A stretch of DNA of 64,000 nt. Origin: Nostoc sp. UHCC 0870. GTDB taxonomy: Bacteria > Cyanobacteriota > Cyanobacteriia > Cyanobacteriales > Nostocaceae. Positions 1 to 7,721 of the stretch are shown in pieces (position 1 is the first letter of the stretch; each line of letters starts with the position of its first letter). Made by a program: the position numbers and the translations under genes. Below the pieces are notes generated by a model that worked only from the letters and a program-made list of their open reading frames with translations, had not been told where the DNA came from and searched no databases. The DNA is taken from positions 4,875,141 through 4,939,140 of the forward strand of contig NZ_CP091913.1 in assembly GCF_022063185.1 (NCBI RefSeq). Direction: 5' to 3'.

Positions 1-515
1 GTTTGTAACTGGTTAGTGATTTTGATGGGATTTTCTGTAGCTTGTTTACTGACCAGAAATACAAAAGCATTGGGCAAACCAAGTATAGGTTTGTCTTGGA
101 TGAGGTGCAATTGCGAGGCGATGAGATTAATTTTGAGGCTGTCTACACCATCAGCAAACTGAATGGTAATTTGGTCAGCAAAATAAACGCAAGTCCCAGG
201 ATTATCCTTGACTGTGTAGGCATGACTAGCAAAAGCTACATTGTCATCACTCCGTGCTAGAGCGATCGCTTCCTCTATTTGTTCGGGTGTAGTTTGAAAG
301 AGTTCTAATTTGGCTTGAGTAATACTGCGTTGCCAAATGCCCCAACTAACCTGAGATAATTGTTGCACAGGAAAATCGGTGACAAAACGGACGGTGAAGC
401 GGTCTAAAGCTTTCGCCAAGATTAATTCTTCACCTCCCCGTTGGAGTACCAATCCCATACTGCTTGCTGGTACACCTGTGGTTGGTAAATCAGAGGATTG
501 ATTGCGATTGTTCAT
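1..515 (-). CDS. S8 (subtilisin-like) peptidase, N-terminal part, cut by window edge
   Basis: An open frame runs leftwards from an ATG at 515 to the window edge with no stop (171 codons seen). The start reads MNNRNQSSDLPTTG, followed by a compact alpha/beta region. No catalytic Asp/His/Ser is in the visible part. From memory the sequence resembles the N-terminal extension of cyanobacterial calcium-dependent subtilases of the PrcA type, so the catalytic domain would lie outside the window. The reading frame is clear; the family assignment is recall-based and only moderately sure. Confidence 0.5.
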   Translation of the reverse strand, partial: MNNRNQSSDLPTTGVPASSMGLVLQRGGEELILAKALDRFTVRFVTDFPVQQLSQVSWGIWQRSITQAKLELFQTTPEQIEEAIALARSDDNVAFASHAYTVKDNPGTCVYFADQITIQFADGVDSLKINLIASQLHLIQDKPILGLPNAFVFLVSKQATENPIKITNQLQ

Positions 516-690
516 AGGGGCGATTGTGGTTGGTGCAGGGGCAACGGGAACTCTATTAAACCGATTTTCAGTCTAAATCAAAGAAACTCAGTACGTAGCT
601 TCGCTTTGTTAAAAACGAAAACAGAGTTAAGATACCCGAAGTTTCCCTACCTTGTTCGATTTCTTAATAGTTGTTGCACAAATTGACCCC

Positions 691-1272
691 ATGAACGTTG
701 CTGCTCCTGCTTCTTTAATTCGTTTGACTGCCCTAACGGTGCTAGCAACCCTAGGTCTGCTTGCACCTGTCAATGCTCAGAATCAAGTACAACCTATTGA
801 CCCTAACAGCCCCAATAATCTACGTCCTACCGCTCAAAATAATAGCCTAATGAGCATTGGGGGTGGCGATCGCTTGATGACAGAGGCCGCCCAAGCCGTT
901 GCTGCCCAAAACTACCCCCTAGCAGCGAAAAAGCTCCAAGAAGCCCGTCAGATTTATAATCAGCTATCAAATTTTTATCAAGATTTAAACTCTAGCTTTT
1001 CTGGCATAGACAATCGAGTTTCCGATTCCCAGCGACAAAAAGCTTTTTCAACAGCGCAAAAGCGGGATGAAGCCACCTATCAACTAGCTTTGGTACATCG
1101 CGCTCAAAATCAGCCAGAATTGGCTGTGCCTTTATTAGTGCAAATCATTAAAAGCCAAAATCCCACACGCGAATTAGGCAAAAAAGCCTATCAGCAGTTA
1201 TTTGAATTGGGCTTTGTTGATGCCCCTTATCCCCGACAAGGCGGCAGTTCCTCTTCCTCATCCCAAAAGTAA
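691..1272 (+). CDS. secreted TPR-like helical protein, unknown function
   Basis: 193 aa from ATG 691. An in-frame TTG at 652 would put residues before the signal peptide and is unlikely. Residues 1-30 form a typical Sec signal peptide (hydrophobic run TALTVLATLGLLAP, then VNAQ). The mature part is alpha-helical with two Ala/Gln-rich hairpins (AAQNYPLAAKKLQEARQIY and ATYQLALVHRAQNQPELAV) that look like tetratricopeptide repeats. The tail is a Ser run (SSSSSSQK). It probably acts in the periplasm or cell envelope; no catalytic motif is visible. A purine-rich tandem repeat begins right after the stop codon. Confidence 0.6.
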   Translation: MNVAAPASLIRLTALTVLATLGLLAPVNAQNQVQPIDPNSPNNLRPTAQNNSLMSIGGGDRLMTEAAQAVAAQNYPLAAKKLQEARQIYNQLSNFYQDLNSSFSGIDNRVSDSQRQKAFSTAQKRDEATYQLALVHRAQNQPELAVPLLVQIIKSQNPTRELGKKAYQQLFELGFVDAPYPRQGGSSSSSSQK

Positions 1273-1390
1273 AAAGGCAAGGAAGCAAGGAAAGCAGGGG
1301 AAGTAAAGAAAGCAGGGGAAGCAAGGGAAGCAGGGGAAGCAGGGGGGGAACTTCATTCCCAATCCCCAATCCCCAATCCCCAATCCCCCC
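1273..1390. repeat. short tandem repeats after a stop codon
   Basis: Degenerate purine-rich units of the type AGCAGGGGA/AGCAAGGAA are followed by a CAATCCC heptamer array at about 1358-1388. The array starts directly behind the stop codon of the secreted protein gene and fills the gap before bolA. It is a typical Nostoc-type STRR. Confidence 0.85.
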
Positions 1391-1525
1391 ATCATCCATA
1401 GACTTCCACCAATGCTGGGAGAACAAAAAACTAATAGTTAAATTGAATTGCTACACCCGCAATTTGGCAGAGGGATGCACTCCATATCTGTTATTAATAG
1501 AAAAGTAGGTTTTTCAGGAATTGCG

Positions 1526-1762
1526 ATGATTACTCCGCAGCAGGTTGAAGCAATGATCAAAGCGGAAATGCCCGATGCACAAGTTCAAGTGCAAGACTTA
1601 ACCGGTGGAGGCGACCACTATCAGGTGACAGTAGTCTCATCGCAGTTTGCAGGTAAGGGACTGGTGCAACAGCATCAGTTAGTTTATGGTGCTTTGCGAC
1701 AAGCTATGTCAACTGAGGCTATTCACGCCTTGGCATTAAAAACATCTACCCCCGAAGCTTGA
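1526..1762 (+). CDS. BolA family protein
   Basis: 78 aa from ATG 1526 (MITPQQVEAMIKAEMPDAQV). A longer frame from 1448 adds 26 residues that do not fit the family. BolA/IbaG proteins are small alpha/beta proteins that bind monothiol CGFS glutaredoxins and share [2Fe-2S] clusters. The C-terminal part (GKGLVQQHQLVYGALRQAM...IHALALKT) matches the helix-turn-strand region, including the H-Q-L-V-Y segment around the conserved His. A CGFS glutaredoxin gene follows 158 bp downstream on the same strand, which strongly supports the assignment and suggests a joint role in iron-sulfur or redox sensing. Confidence 0.9.
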   Translation: MITPQQVEAMIKAEMPDAQVQVQDLTGGGDHYQVTVVSSQFAGKGLVQQHQLVYGALRQAMSTEAIHALALKTSTPEA

Positions 1763-1920
1763 TAGGCATCAGCCAAAAGTCGCTTCCTAAAGTAATGAGC
1801 CAAAAATCCGTAGTCCATAGTCTTAAATTCCGCAGCTAGTTAATTAGCTATTACCCGTAGACTGATAACTAAATGACTAACGACTATTAACTATTCAACA
1901 AAACTAGGGAAAAAAAGACC

Positions 1921-2244
1921 ATGACACCAGAAGTCCAAGAAAAAATTGATAACTTGCTAAACCAGAATAAAATTCTAGTTTTTATGAAGGGAACTAAGTT
2001 AATGCCCCAGTGCGGTTTCTCTAACAATGTTGTGCAGATTCTGAATACTCTGGGCGTTCCCTTTGAAACTATTAATGTTTTAGACGATCAAGACATTCGC
2101 CAGAGTATTAAAGAATACTCTAATTGGCCAACCATTCCTCAAGTATATATTAATGGTCAGTTCATCGGTGGTTCTGATATCCTGATCGAACTTTACCAAA
2201 AAGGTGAGTTGCAGCAACTAGTGGAAGTAGCACTAGCTTCTTAA
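1921..2244 (+). CDS. grxD: monothiol glutaredoxin (Grx4/GrxD type)
   Basis: 107 aa, the usual length. The active site is CGFS with Cys31 (KLMPQCGFSNN), preceded by the K-G-T glutathione-binding segment (FMKGTK). Later motifs WPTIPQVYINGQFIGG and GGSDIL are the cis-Pro and glutathione-binding parts of the fold. Monothiol glutaredoxins carry a glutathione-ligated [2Fe-2S] cluster and deliver it to targets. The start ATG at 1921 follows an AGGGAAAAAAAG stretch. It lies behind bolA, the expected partner. Confidence 0.95.
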   Translation: MTPEVQEKIDNLLNQNKILVFMKGTKLMPQCGFSNNVVQILNTLGVPFETINVLDDQDIRQSIKEYSNWPTIPQVYINGQFIGGSDILIELYQKGELQQLVEVALAS

Positions 2245-2288
2245 TTTATCTAGGTATAGCTTTTCCTAATCAAATGAAGTTATTATAG

Positions 2289-2314
2289 CCCCCTCCTTGC
2301 TTGCGGGGAGGGGG
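2289..2314. repeat. C/G-rich inverted repeat behind grxD
   Basis: CCCCCTCC and GGAGGGGG arms enclose a short loop, followed by G-rich sequence and no U-run. It could end the grxD mRNA as a stable hairpin, but it looks more like a dispersed palindrome than an intrinsic terminator. Confidence 0.55.
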
Positions 2315-2371
2315 TTGGGGGTGGGGTTCTTGTACCTCACTAAAGCAAGAACCGCTATCGTACTTATGCTG

Positions 2372-2680
2372 AGAACCTCCGGCTTCTAGCCGGGGGATGA
2401 AAGCTAATTGTCTAATTTATTAGACAACATGATAAAATCAAATAGCGTGAATATAGGATGAAAAACTCCGTAACAAAAACGTATTCACGCATTTCACCTA
2501 ACATTCAAGTAGCCATACAACTAGATTTAATCTAGTCGAGGTGGGTAGGGCATTTTGACAGTGCCAAAGCTAATTGAGTTATTTAACAATCAATTAGTAA
2601 ACGTTGCGGAGAGGGTCTTTCAGACCCCGTAGCAACATCAGTTTAGAATCCTCCTGACTTCCAGTCGGAGGAGATGTCAA
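2372..2680 (+). mobile_element. orphan IS605/TnpB-type end cassette (MITE-like, omega-RNA-like) without tnpB
   Basis: Left end: hairpin CCTCCGGCT/AGCCGGGGG followed by GGGATGAAAGCT. Then comes a promoter-like AACATGATAAAAT. Right end: GAATC, a hairpin CCTCCTGACT/AGTCGGAGG, then AGATGTCAA at 2672-2680. The same order (end hairpin with GGATGAAAG-like flank, TGRTAAAAT box, GAATC-hairpin-GTCAA end) is seen in the intact TnpB element at 15866-17283 and in a second orphan at 52876-53200. No ORF lies between the ends. In known TnpB systems the right end is the 3' part of the omega RNA, so this may be a TnpB-mobilised non-coding unit. Element boundaries are approximate. Confidence 0.7.
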
Positions 2681-2733
2681 AAGTTAGAAACTGAATCAAT
2701 CTCTTTCTAATTTAGATTATCAAAAATTAGCTT

Positions 2734-2766
2734 GATACCCCTCAAAGGTTGAGGGGTTAATTTTTG
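2734..2766 (+). terminator. intrinsic terminator-like hairpin
   Basis: Perfect stem CCCCTCAA/TTGAGGGG with a 3-nt loop at 2738-2756, then TTAATTTTTG. It lies 58 nt beyond the right end of the orphan cassette and could end a transcript passing through it. Confidence 0.6.
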
Positions 2767-2878
2767 TAATTACAGTGATTCCCAAAGTTAATATGAATAG
2801 AGTTGTTGACCTTTACAGATAATATGTTATAATTATCTGCGTTGCTTTATCGCCACTATAGTCACCTCTGAGTAGGTG

Positions 2879-3127
2879 TTAGTAATAATCATGTTGTGGC
2901 TGAGGTTGTGTCATAACAAAATTTGACCCATCGTACAAGTAACGACTGGCTTCTTCCTCCAAACGATGAATCAGAAACGGTTCAATAACGTTTCCATTTC
3001 GCAGTGCCGCTAGATAGCCATCCAAATACATCCGCATATCATCCGTGCGATACCCGCGATTCCACAACTCGACGAAGGCGTCAGTAATTCTTTGGTAATG
3101 GCGGATCGATTGTGTGTCTTGGAGCAT
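2879..3127 (-). CDS. conserved small cyanobacterial protein (DUF6761-like)
   Basis: 82 aa, soluble and charged, starting MLQDTQSIRHYQRITDAF. No signal peptide, membrane segment or catalytic motif is visible. It contains a helical body (TDDMRMYLDGYLAALRNGNVIEPFLIHRLEEEASRYLYD) of the kind conserved in many cyanobacteria. I recall this family as DUF6761 with limited certainty. It stands alone, with more than 500 bp of non-coding DNA upstream. The function is unknown. Confidence 0.7.
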   Translation of the reverse strand: MLQDTQSIRHYQRITDAFVELWNRGYRTDDMRMYLDGYLAALRNGNVIEPFLIHRLEEEASRYLYDGSNFVMTQPQPQHDYY

Positions 3128-3601
3128 AACTGCTTTATTGATCTCTTTGGAATGAGAATTGTAAATGATTCAGACTAAAAAGTGAAGGGGGCATTTCTGC
3201 TTGAACTACCCTAAAAAGCTCTGATACCTAATGGTGGCAATCTCTCCAGCAACTACAATATAGTTACATCCTATTCCAGAAAAAATCAAATTAGGTTATC
3301 CAATCAGTTATTCCTATACTTGTACTTGTTTTGGATAGTATCTTGACGGGATAGGTAATTGCAAGCATCAATATTTTCTAGAAAAACGTTAGCGTTGTCC
3401 TGGTAATTGTGAGATTGCTTTGTAATATAGTTTTTTGGCAGATTACCCAGACTCAAATAGCAGATAGGATATTTAGCGGGAAAATTTTTAATAATCATAA
3501 CAAAAATTTAAGAATATTACTAACTCCGGTCTGGATAAGGCAAAACATAAGCATCTGGCCAATTTTTGTATTGAGAAAATGTAAAGCTAATTGTTAGTCG
3601 A
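3128..3601. other. gene-free stretch between divergent genes
   Basis: AT-rich divergent intergenic region. Short open frames on both strands lack ribosome binding sites and coding character. The part closest to nrrA carries its promoter (listed separately). Nothing else is recognisable. Confidence 0.6.
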
Positions 3602-3643
3602 GTAACAAAGGCTACAAAACCTTGAGCATGGGCTTGTTACTTT
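3602..3643 (+). promoter_or_regulatory. NtcA-activated promoter of nrrA
   Basis: GTAACAAAGGCTAC (3602-3615) is a perfect GTA-N8-TAC NtcA site. Exactly 22 nt later is TACTTT (3638-3643), fitting the TA-N3-T -10 box. This is the canonical class II NtcA-activated architecture. The GTG start of nrrA is at 3677, giving a short leader. Transcription would rise under nitrogen limitation. Confidence 0.8.
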
Positions 3644-3676
3644 GAAATTCATCAGACGCTAAGGGGTCTTGCCGCC

Positions 3677-4447
3677 GTGGGTTCGGTTTGTATTGAAATC
3701 GTTGAGGGGAATCCCCATCTGAGGTCGTTGCTTGGTTGGCACTTGCAACAATTGGAATATAGAGTTCATCAAGCCGCTAGCATTTATCAAGCTAGGGAAG
3801 CTTTTTTAAGCCATCAACCAACTTTGGTCATCCTAGATGCCGATTTGTCAGATGGAGATGGTATTGAGTTTTGTCGTTGGTTGCATCGTCAGCAACAGCC
3901 GCTCATCTTGATGCTATCTGCTCGTACTAATGAAGCTGATGTGGTTGCAGGCTTGAAAGCAGGAGCTGATGATTACTTGAGCAAGCCTTTTGGAATGCAA
4001 GAGTTTTTGGCTAGGGTAGAGGCTTTAATTCGTCGCAATCGCACGCCTACAGCACCTGCTTATTTGGATTATGGTACTTTGCAAATTGACTTAGTGCAGC
4101 GTCGTGTCCGATTCCAAGGAGAGTTTATTGACCTCACTCCCCAGGAATTTAGTTTGCTCTACGTTTTGGCACAAGCTGGAGGAGTACCATTGAGTCGGTC
4201 TGAGTTGTTGCGTCGTGCGTGGCCTGATGCTATTGACAACCCGCGTACCATTGACACTCATGTTTTATCTCTACGCAAAAAAGTTGAACTTGATCCTCGT
4301 CAGCCTAGTTTGATTCAAACTATTCGGAACGTGGGATACAGATTTAATATGGAAAGTTTGAATGCTAATCCTCCCCAAACACAAACCAAGTTACCAAAGG
4401 AGAGATTTAGTAATCAACGTTCAACACTAACTGGACAAAGGTCATAG
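3677..4447 (+). CDS. nrrA: OmpR-family response regulator NrrA (nitrogen-responsive, Rre37 type)
   Basis: 256 aa from a GTG start. The receiver domain (about 4-118) has phosphoacceptor Asp54 (VILDADL), Ser81 and Lys103 (LSKPF). The usual N-terminal acidic pair is replaced by E10-G11. The winged-helix DNA-binding domain spans about 134-225 (LTPQEFSLLYVL, RTIDTHVLSLRKK, IRNVGYRF), followed by a polar tail. In Anabaena PCC 7120 NrrA (all4312, recalled) is induced by NtcA and controls glycogen catabolism and heterocyst-related genes. The canonical NtcA promoter 62 nt upstream supports this identity. No histidine kinase gene is adjacent, as expected for NrrA. Confidence 0.8.
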   Translation: MGSVCIEIVEGNPHLRSLLGWHLQQLEYRVHQAASIYQAREAFLSHQPTLVILDADLSDGDGIEFCRWLHRQQQPLILMLSARTNEADVVAGLKAGADDYLSKPFGMQEFLARVEALIRRNRTPTAPAYLDYGTLQIDLVQRRVRFQGEFIDLTPQEFSLLYVLAQAGGVPLSRSELLRRAWPDAIDNPRTIDTHVLSLRKKVELDPRQPSLIQTIRNVGYRFNMESLNANPPQTQTKLPKERFSNQRSTLTGQRS

Positions 4448-4609
4448 GTGAAAATCACCAAATTTCAAAATATCAGAATCCAAAGCTTGCTTCCTGTATG
4501 GTATTTTGAATAAAAATCTGTTGATCCTACAATTTACAAAATCGAAATCGTGAAGAGACTTGTCACAGCAATTTTTATTCATTTTGAATTTTGAATTTTG
4601 AATTGCTGA

Positions 4610-5365
4610 CTAGCTCCATTCTTCAGTGATTTGAGTTTCGGCGTGCAATAACCTTTCTCGGAGATTAACCCAGTCGATATTACAGGCTGTTTGATTAAAT
4701 AACAAACTTCCTTGCTGTAGATTTAACAAACGGGTGCAAAATACCTGGGTTAAGTCTATTTGATTATTGATCATCAAAATTGTAGTTTGATGAGTTTGAT
4801 TGAGTTTAATTAAAACTTGCATTAAATGGGTAGCTCTGCCAATATCCAAATTAGATGTTGGTTCGTCTAAGAGCAGAATTTGTGGTTGAATGACTAAAGC
4901 TCGCGCGATCGCTACTAGCTGTCTTTGTCCAGCCGAAAGTTGTAGTTCAGTGCGTTCTAACCAATCATTGGGAATTTGCAGTTGTTCTACCCAATAATTA
5001 ACTCGTTCTTGAATTGTCTGTTTAGGCAATTCGCGCAAAACTAAAGGATAAGCCAAGGCTTGCTGGACTGTCATCCCTAACAATTTTGGCTCTTGTAATA
5101 CCAGTGTCACCATCTGGCGCAGTTTGATAATTGGGATTTGGTAATAATCCTGATTATCTAGATAAATCTTGCCGCTAGCAGGTTCACTCAAACGGTTAAG
5201 TAAACGTAATAGTGAAGTTTTACCAGCACCAGAGGGGCCGACAATTGCTAAACGTTCTCCAGGGGAAACATCAAAGGAAATATCCCGCAGTATCGGGTAT
5301 CCCTGAAGCTGAGTTTTCAACTTTGCAAACAGATTAACTTGTTCTAGCCGTAATTGCAGTTTCAT
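4610..5365 (-). CDS. ABC transporter ATP-binding protein (FetA/YbbL-like), orphan
   Basis: 251 aa from ATG 5365. A longer frame to 5443 would translate a tandem repeat (TPTPLHPYTPTPL) and is rejected. Walker A is GPSGAGKTS (43-51), the signature LSAGQRQ and Walker B ILLLDEPTSNLD. The Q-loop is LVLQEPKL. The switch-loop His is missing: the equivalent segment reads LMINNQID. The family resemblance is to FetA/YbbL ATPases that pair with a FetB-type permease, but no permease is encoded nearby. It converges with nrrA. Substrate unknown; the Asn in place of His may reduce or alter ATP turnover. Confidence 0.8.
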   Translation of the reverse strand: MKLQLRLEQVNLFAKLKTQLQGYPILRDISFDVSPGERLAIVGPSGAGKTSLLRLLNRLSEPASGKIYLDNQDYYQIPIIKLRQMVTLVLQEPKLLGMTVQQALAYPLVLRELPKQTIQERVNYWVEQLQIPNDWLERTELQLSAGQRQLVAIARALVIQPQILLLDEPTSNLDIGRATHLMQVLIKLNQTHQTTILMINNQIDLTQVFCTRLLNLQQGSLLFNQTACNIDWVNLRERLLHAETQITEEWS

Positions 5366-5407
5366 TAGGGGTGTGGGGGTGTAGGGGTGTAAGGGTGTAG
5401 GGGTAGG
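5366..5407. repeat. tandem repeat upstream of the ABC gene
   Basis: Units of GGGGTGT/AGGGTGT sit immediately in front of the chosen ABC start codon, inside what would be its 5' leader. The array keeps the reading frame open, which creates a spurious N-terminal extension. Confidence 0.8.
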
Positions 5408-5633
5408 CTGTTGACTCTGTGGCTTTTTTGGGGTGTGGTTCATGCAGTTTTTTGCACATCTCCACTATGGCTGAAACCTTGTAATGACTGGGCTTTTAAC
5501 GAAATACAAAGTACATGGTACATATTTACTAAAAACCAACAAAGTCAACACCCTAGTGTAGGGGATAAAGTGGACAAGAAATTTTGTCCCACTCCCCAGT
5601 CCCCAGTCCCATCTTTAACTATTACGCCGTAAG

Positions 5634-7065
5634 TCCCCCACGCTCATTTGGTACTCCGAATCAGTGGCGGGATATAAGGTGGTTGATAAGGATTGCATCT
5701 AAGATTAATTTTTTGCACAGCAAAGACAAATATTAGATGTATGACGAATCAACAATTATTTATTTTCAATAAGCTTACCAGAATATATATATCATGATAA
5801 GATAGATTCATCAAGGAGGTGATGTTAAGTGTTGCACAAGGTTGTACAAGTTCGTTTATATCCAACAACGGGGCAAAAAACATTATTGGAGCAGACTTTT
5901 GGATGTTCTCGATGGTGGTGGAATTATGCCCTAAATAAGTCAATTGAGACTTACAAAGAAACAGGGAAAGGGCTTACACGTGCAGCACTCAACGCATTTC
6001 TCCCAACGCTCAAAAAAGCCGAAGATACAAAGTGGTTGGCTGATTGTTATAGCCAAGTTTTACAAGCTACCACACTGAATCTGACTACTGCGTACAAAAA
6101 CTTTTTTGAGAAACGTGCAGGTTTTCCTTCCTTCAAATCCAAGCATGGTAAACAGTCAATTCAATATCCTCAACACGTCAAAATTGTTGATGGCAATATC
6201 AAATTACCAGGTAATATTGGGACAGTCAAAGCCAAAATACATAGGCTAATTGAGGGGAAAATCAAGACTGTAACTGTATGTAAAACTCCATCAGGTAAAT
6301 ACCTTGCATCTATTCTGACCGAGATAGAAGGTGAACACCCTACTATTACAGATGGCAAGATTTATGGTGTTGACTTAGGGATAAAACATTTCGCTGTTGT
6401 AACTGATGGTGAAAGAGTTTCTAAATACGACAATCCTAAACACCTTGCTAAACATGAGAAAAATCTCAAGCGTAAACAGAAGAAATTAGCCCGTAAACAA
6501 AAAGGGAGTAATTCAAGAAATAGATATAGAAAAGTTGTTGCCAAAGTGTACGAACGAGTTAGTAATTCCAGGCAAGATTTTCTACATAAACTTAGTTATA
6601 AGTTGGTCAGCGATAGCCAAGCTGTCATAGTAGAGAATCTTCATGTCAAGGGCATGGTTCGTAACCACAAATTAGCAAAATCAATCTCTGATGCAGGATG
6701 GGGAATGTTCACCAATTTTTTAGCCTATAAGCTAGAACGCAAGGGTGGAAAGTTGGTTGAGATTGATAGATGGTTTCCCAGTTCCAAACTCTGCTCTAAT
6801 TGTTTCTATCAGATTGGTGAGATGCCGTTGGATGTCCGTGAATGGATTTGTCCTCATTGTGGCACTCATCATGACAGAGATGGAAATGCAGCGATAAATA
6901 TTAGAGCCGAAGGCATCAGAATGATAAAGGCGGAAGGTTCAGCCGTCTCTGCTGTAGGAGGGGAGGTAAGTCCCACTCTTGGACGAAAGTCTAAGTTTAG
7001 GCACTCCCCTGTGATTACAGAAGCCGACACTGTACTTGGTACTCCAAGTCAGTGTGGGTAGTTCA
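5634..7065 (+). mobile_element. TnpB-only insertion element (IS605/IS1341-like)
   Basis: An intact tnpB is bounded by related subterminal hairpins. The left hairpin (5634-5672) contains TTTGGTACTCCGAA and the right one (7023-7060) contains TTGGTACTCCAA, both with a TACT loop. The right end finishes GGGTAGTTCA, close to the known ISDra2-type end that terminates in TTCAA. No TnpA (Y1 transposase) gene is present. The last bases form the stop codon of the neighbouring minus-strand gene. Exact left boundary not determined. Confidence 0.8.
5829..7061 (+). CDS. tnpB: TnpB RNA-guided nuclease-like transposon protein
   Basis: 410 aa from a GTG start behind a near-perfect Shine-Dalgarno AAGGAGGTGAT (5813-5823, spacing 5). 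The N-terminal helical/beta part (LHKVVQVRLYPT, FGCSRWWWN) is typical. RuvC residues are intact: Asp182 (YGVDLGIK), Glu269 (IVENL) and Asp351 in DRD (349-351). The zinc finger is C322-x2-C325...C341-x2-C344. TnpB proteins cut DNA guided by an omega RNA made from the 3' end of the element, which here overlaps the end of this ORF. The C-terminal 40 residues are translated from the end structure. Looks complete and potentially active. Confidence 0.93.
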   Translation: MLHKVVQVRLYPTTGQKTLLEQTFGCSRWWWNYALNKSIETYKETGKGLTRAALNAFLPTLKKAEDTKWLADCYSQVLQATTLNLTTAYKNFFEKRAGFPSFKSKHGKQSIQYPQHVKIVDGNIKLPGNIGTVKAKIHRLIEGKIKTVTVCKTPSGKYLASILTEIEGEHPTITDGKIYGVDLGIKHFAVVTDGERVSKYDNPKHLAKHEKNLKRKQKKLARKQKGSNSRNRYRKVVAKVYERVSNSRQDFLHKLSYKLVSDSQAVIVENLHVKGMVRNHKLAKSISDAGWGMFTNFLAYKLERKGGKLVEIDRWFPSSKLCSNCFYQIGEMPLDVREWICPHCGTHHDRDGNAAINIRAEGIRMIKAEGSAVSAVGGEVSPTLGRKSKFRHSPVITEADTVLGTPSQCG

Positions 7066-7617
7066 CCTAGCTAAGGCTGTAGTGATAGTCCAGCAATCAA
7101 TCAACAATAACAACAGAGTAAATCCTAATAAAATCAAATACATCCACGGTTGAGCCAAAGGGCGAACATCTGTGGTATCTATACCTGTTTTAGCTTGAAC
7201 TATATTTACTAAACGGGCAAATCCAGCTACTCGCATCGGTAGTAGATAAGCTTTGTCATCTTGACACAGAAAATAATAAACTAACCCACCTTGACCCGTA
7301 GAGCGCGGTTTAAGCTGTTTTATCTCTGACCAAGGTAAAGACCAACCTTTACGCCAGAACCGAGAAACCCAAGCTGGGTAAGTTACTTGAATTGCTTGGT
7401 CATCTACAATTACTCTTTCAGTCAAAACCGCATACAAGCCAAAGAAACCAATGCAAATTCCCACCCATAACAAAGCAGGGGGAGTGGGTGCATTTGTTGC
7501 TTGAGCTAAAAAAGGTAAGGGTAGAGTCAGTGCTATATAAAGACTCAACAGCGTGATCCGAATTAGCGGAGATAGACGAAAAATAGACGCTGAAGTATTA
7601 GCTGAGTTTACTGTCAC
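7063..7617 (-). CDS. membrane protein with PH-like cytoplasmic domain, unknown
   Basis: 184 aa. Two N-terminal membrane segments (ITLLSLYIALTLPLPFL, ALLWVGICIGFFGLYAVL) are followed by a soluble stretch reminiscent of a bacterial PH domain (RVIVDDQAIQVTYP, WSEIKQLKPR, AYLLPM), then a C-terminal membrane segment (WMYLILLGFTLLLLLIDCW). No catalytic motif. The stop codon TGA (7063-7065) lies in the terminal GTTCA of the adjacent TnpB element, so the insertion may have trimmed or replaced the native C-terminus. Confidence 0.65.
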   Translation of the reverse strand: MTVNSANTSASIFRLSPLIRITLLSLYIALTLPLPFLAQATNAPTPPALLWVGICIGFFGLYAVLTERVIVDDQAIQVTYPAWVSRFWRKGWSLPWSEIKQLKPRSTGQGGLVYYFLCQDDKAYLLPMRVAGFARLVNIVQAKTGIDTTDVRPLAQPWMYLILLGFTLLLLLIDCWTITTALAR

Positions 7618-7721
7618 GGCTCAATCATCAAATTATGGGCTTTTGATTTTAGTCTAACTAAAGATGGGCATGGGGCATTGGGATCAAATCTACCTTCTAG
7701 TCCCCAATCCCCAGTCCCCAA

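Noticed and set aside
1148..1426. Minus-strand frame with LLPLLPLL repeats
   Set aside because: The protein is translated tandem repeat on the antisense strand of a real gene.
3304..3597. Two short overlapping frames upstream of nrrA
   Set aside because: AT-rich, no start signals, no conserved features; the area is the divergent promoter region.
5411..5632. 73-codon plus-strand frame upstream of the first tnpB
   Set aside because: Ends in CCCAGTC repeats and has no start signal; it is spacer next to the element's left end.
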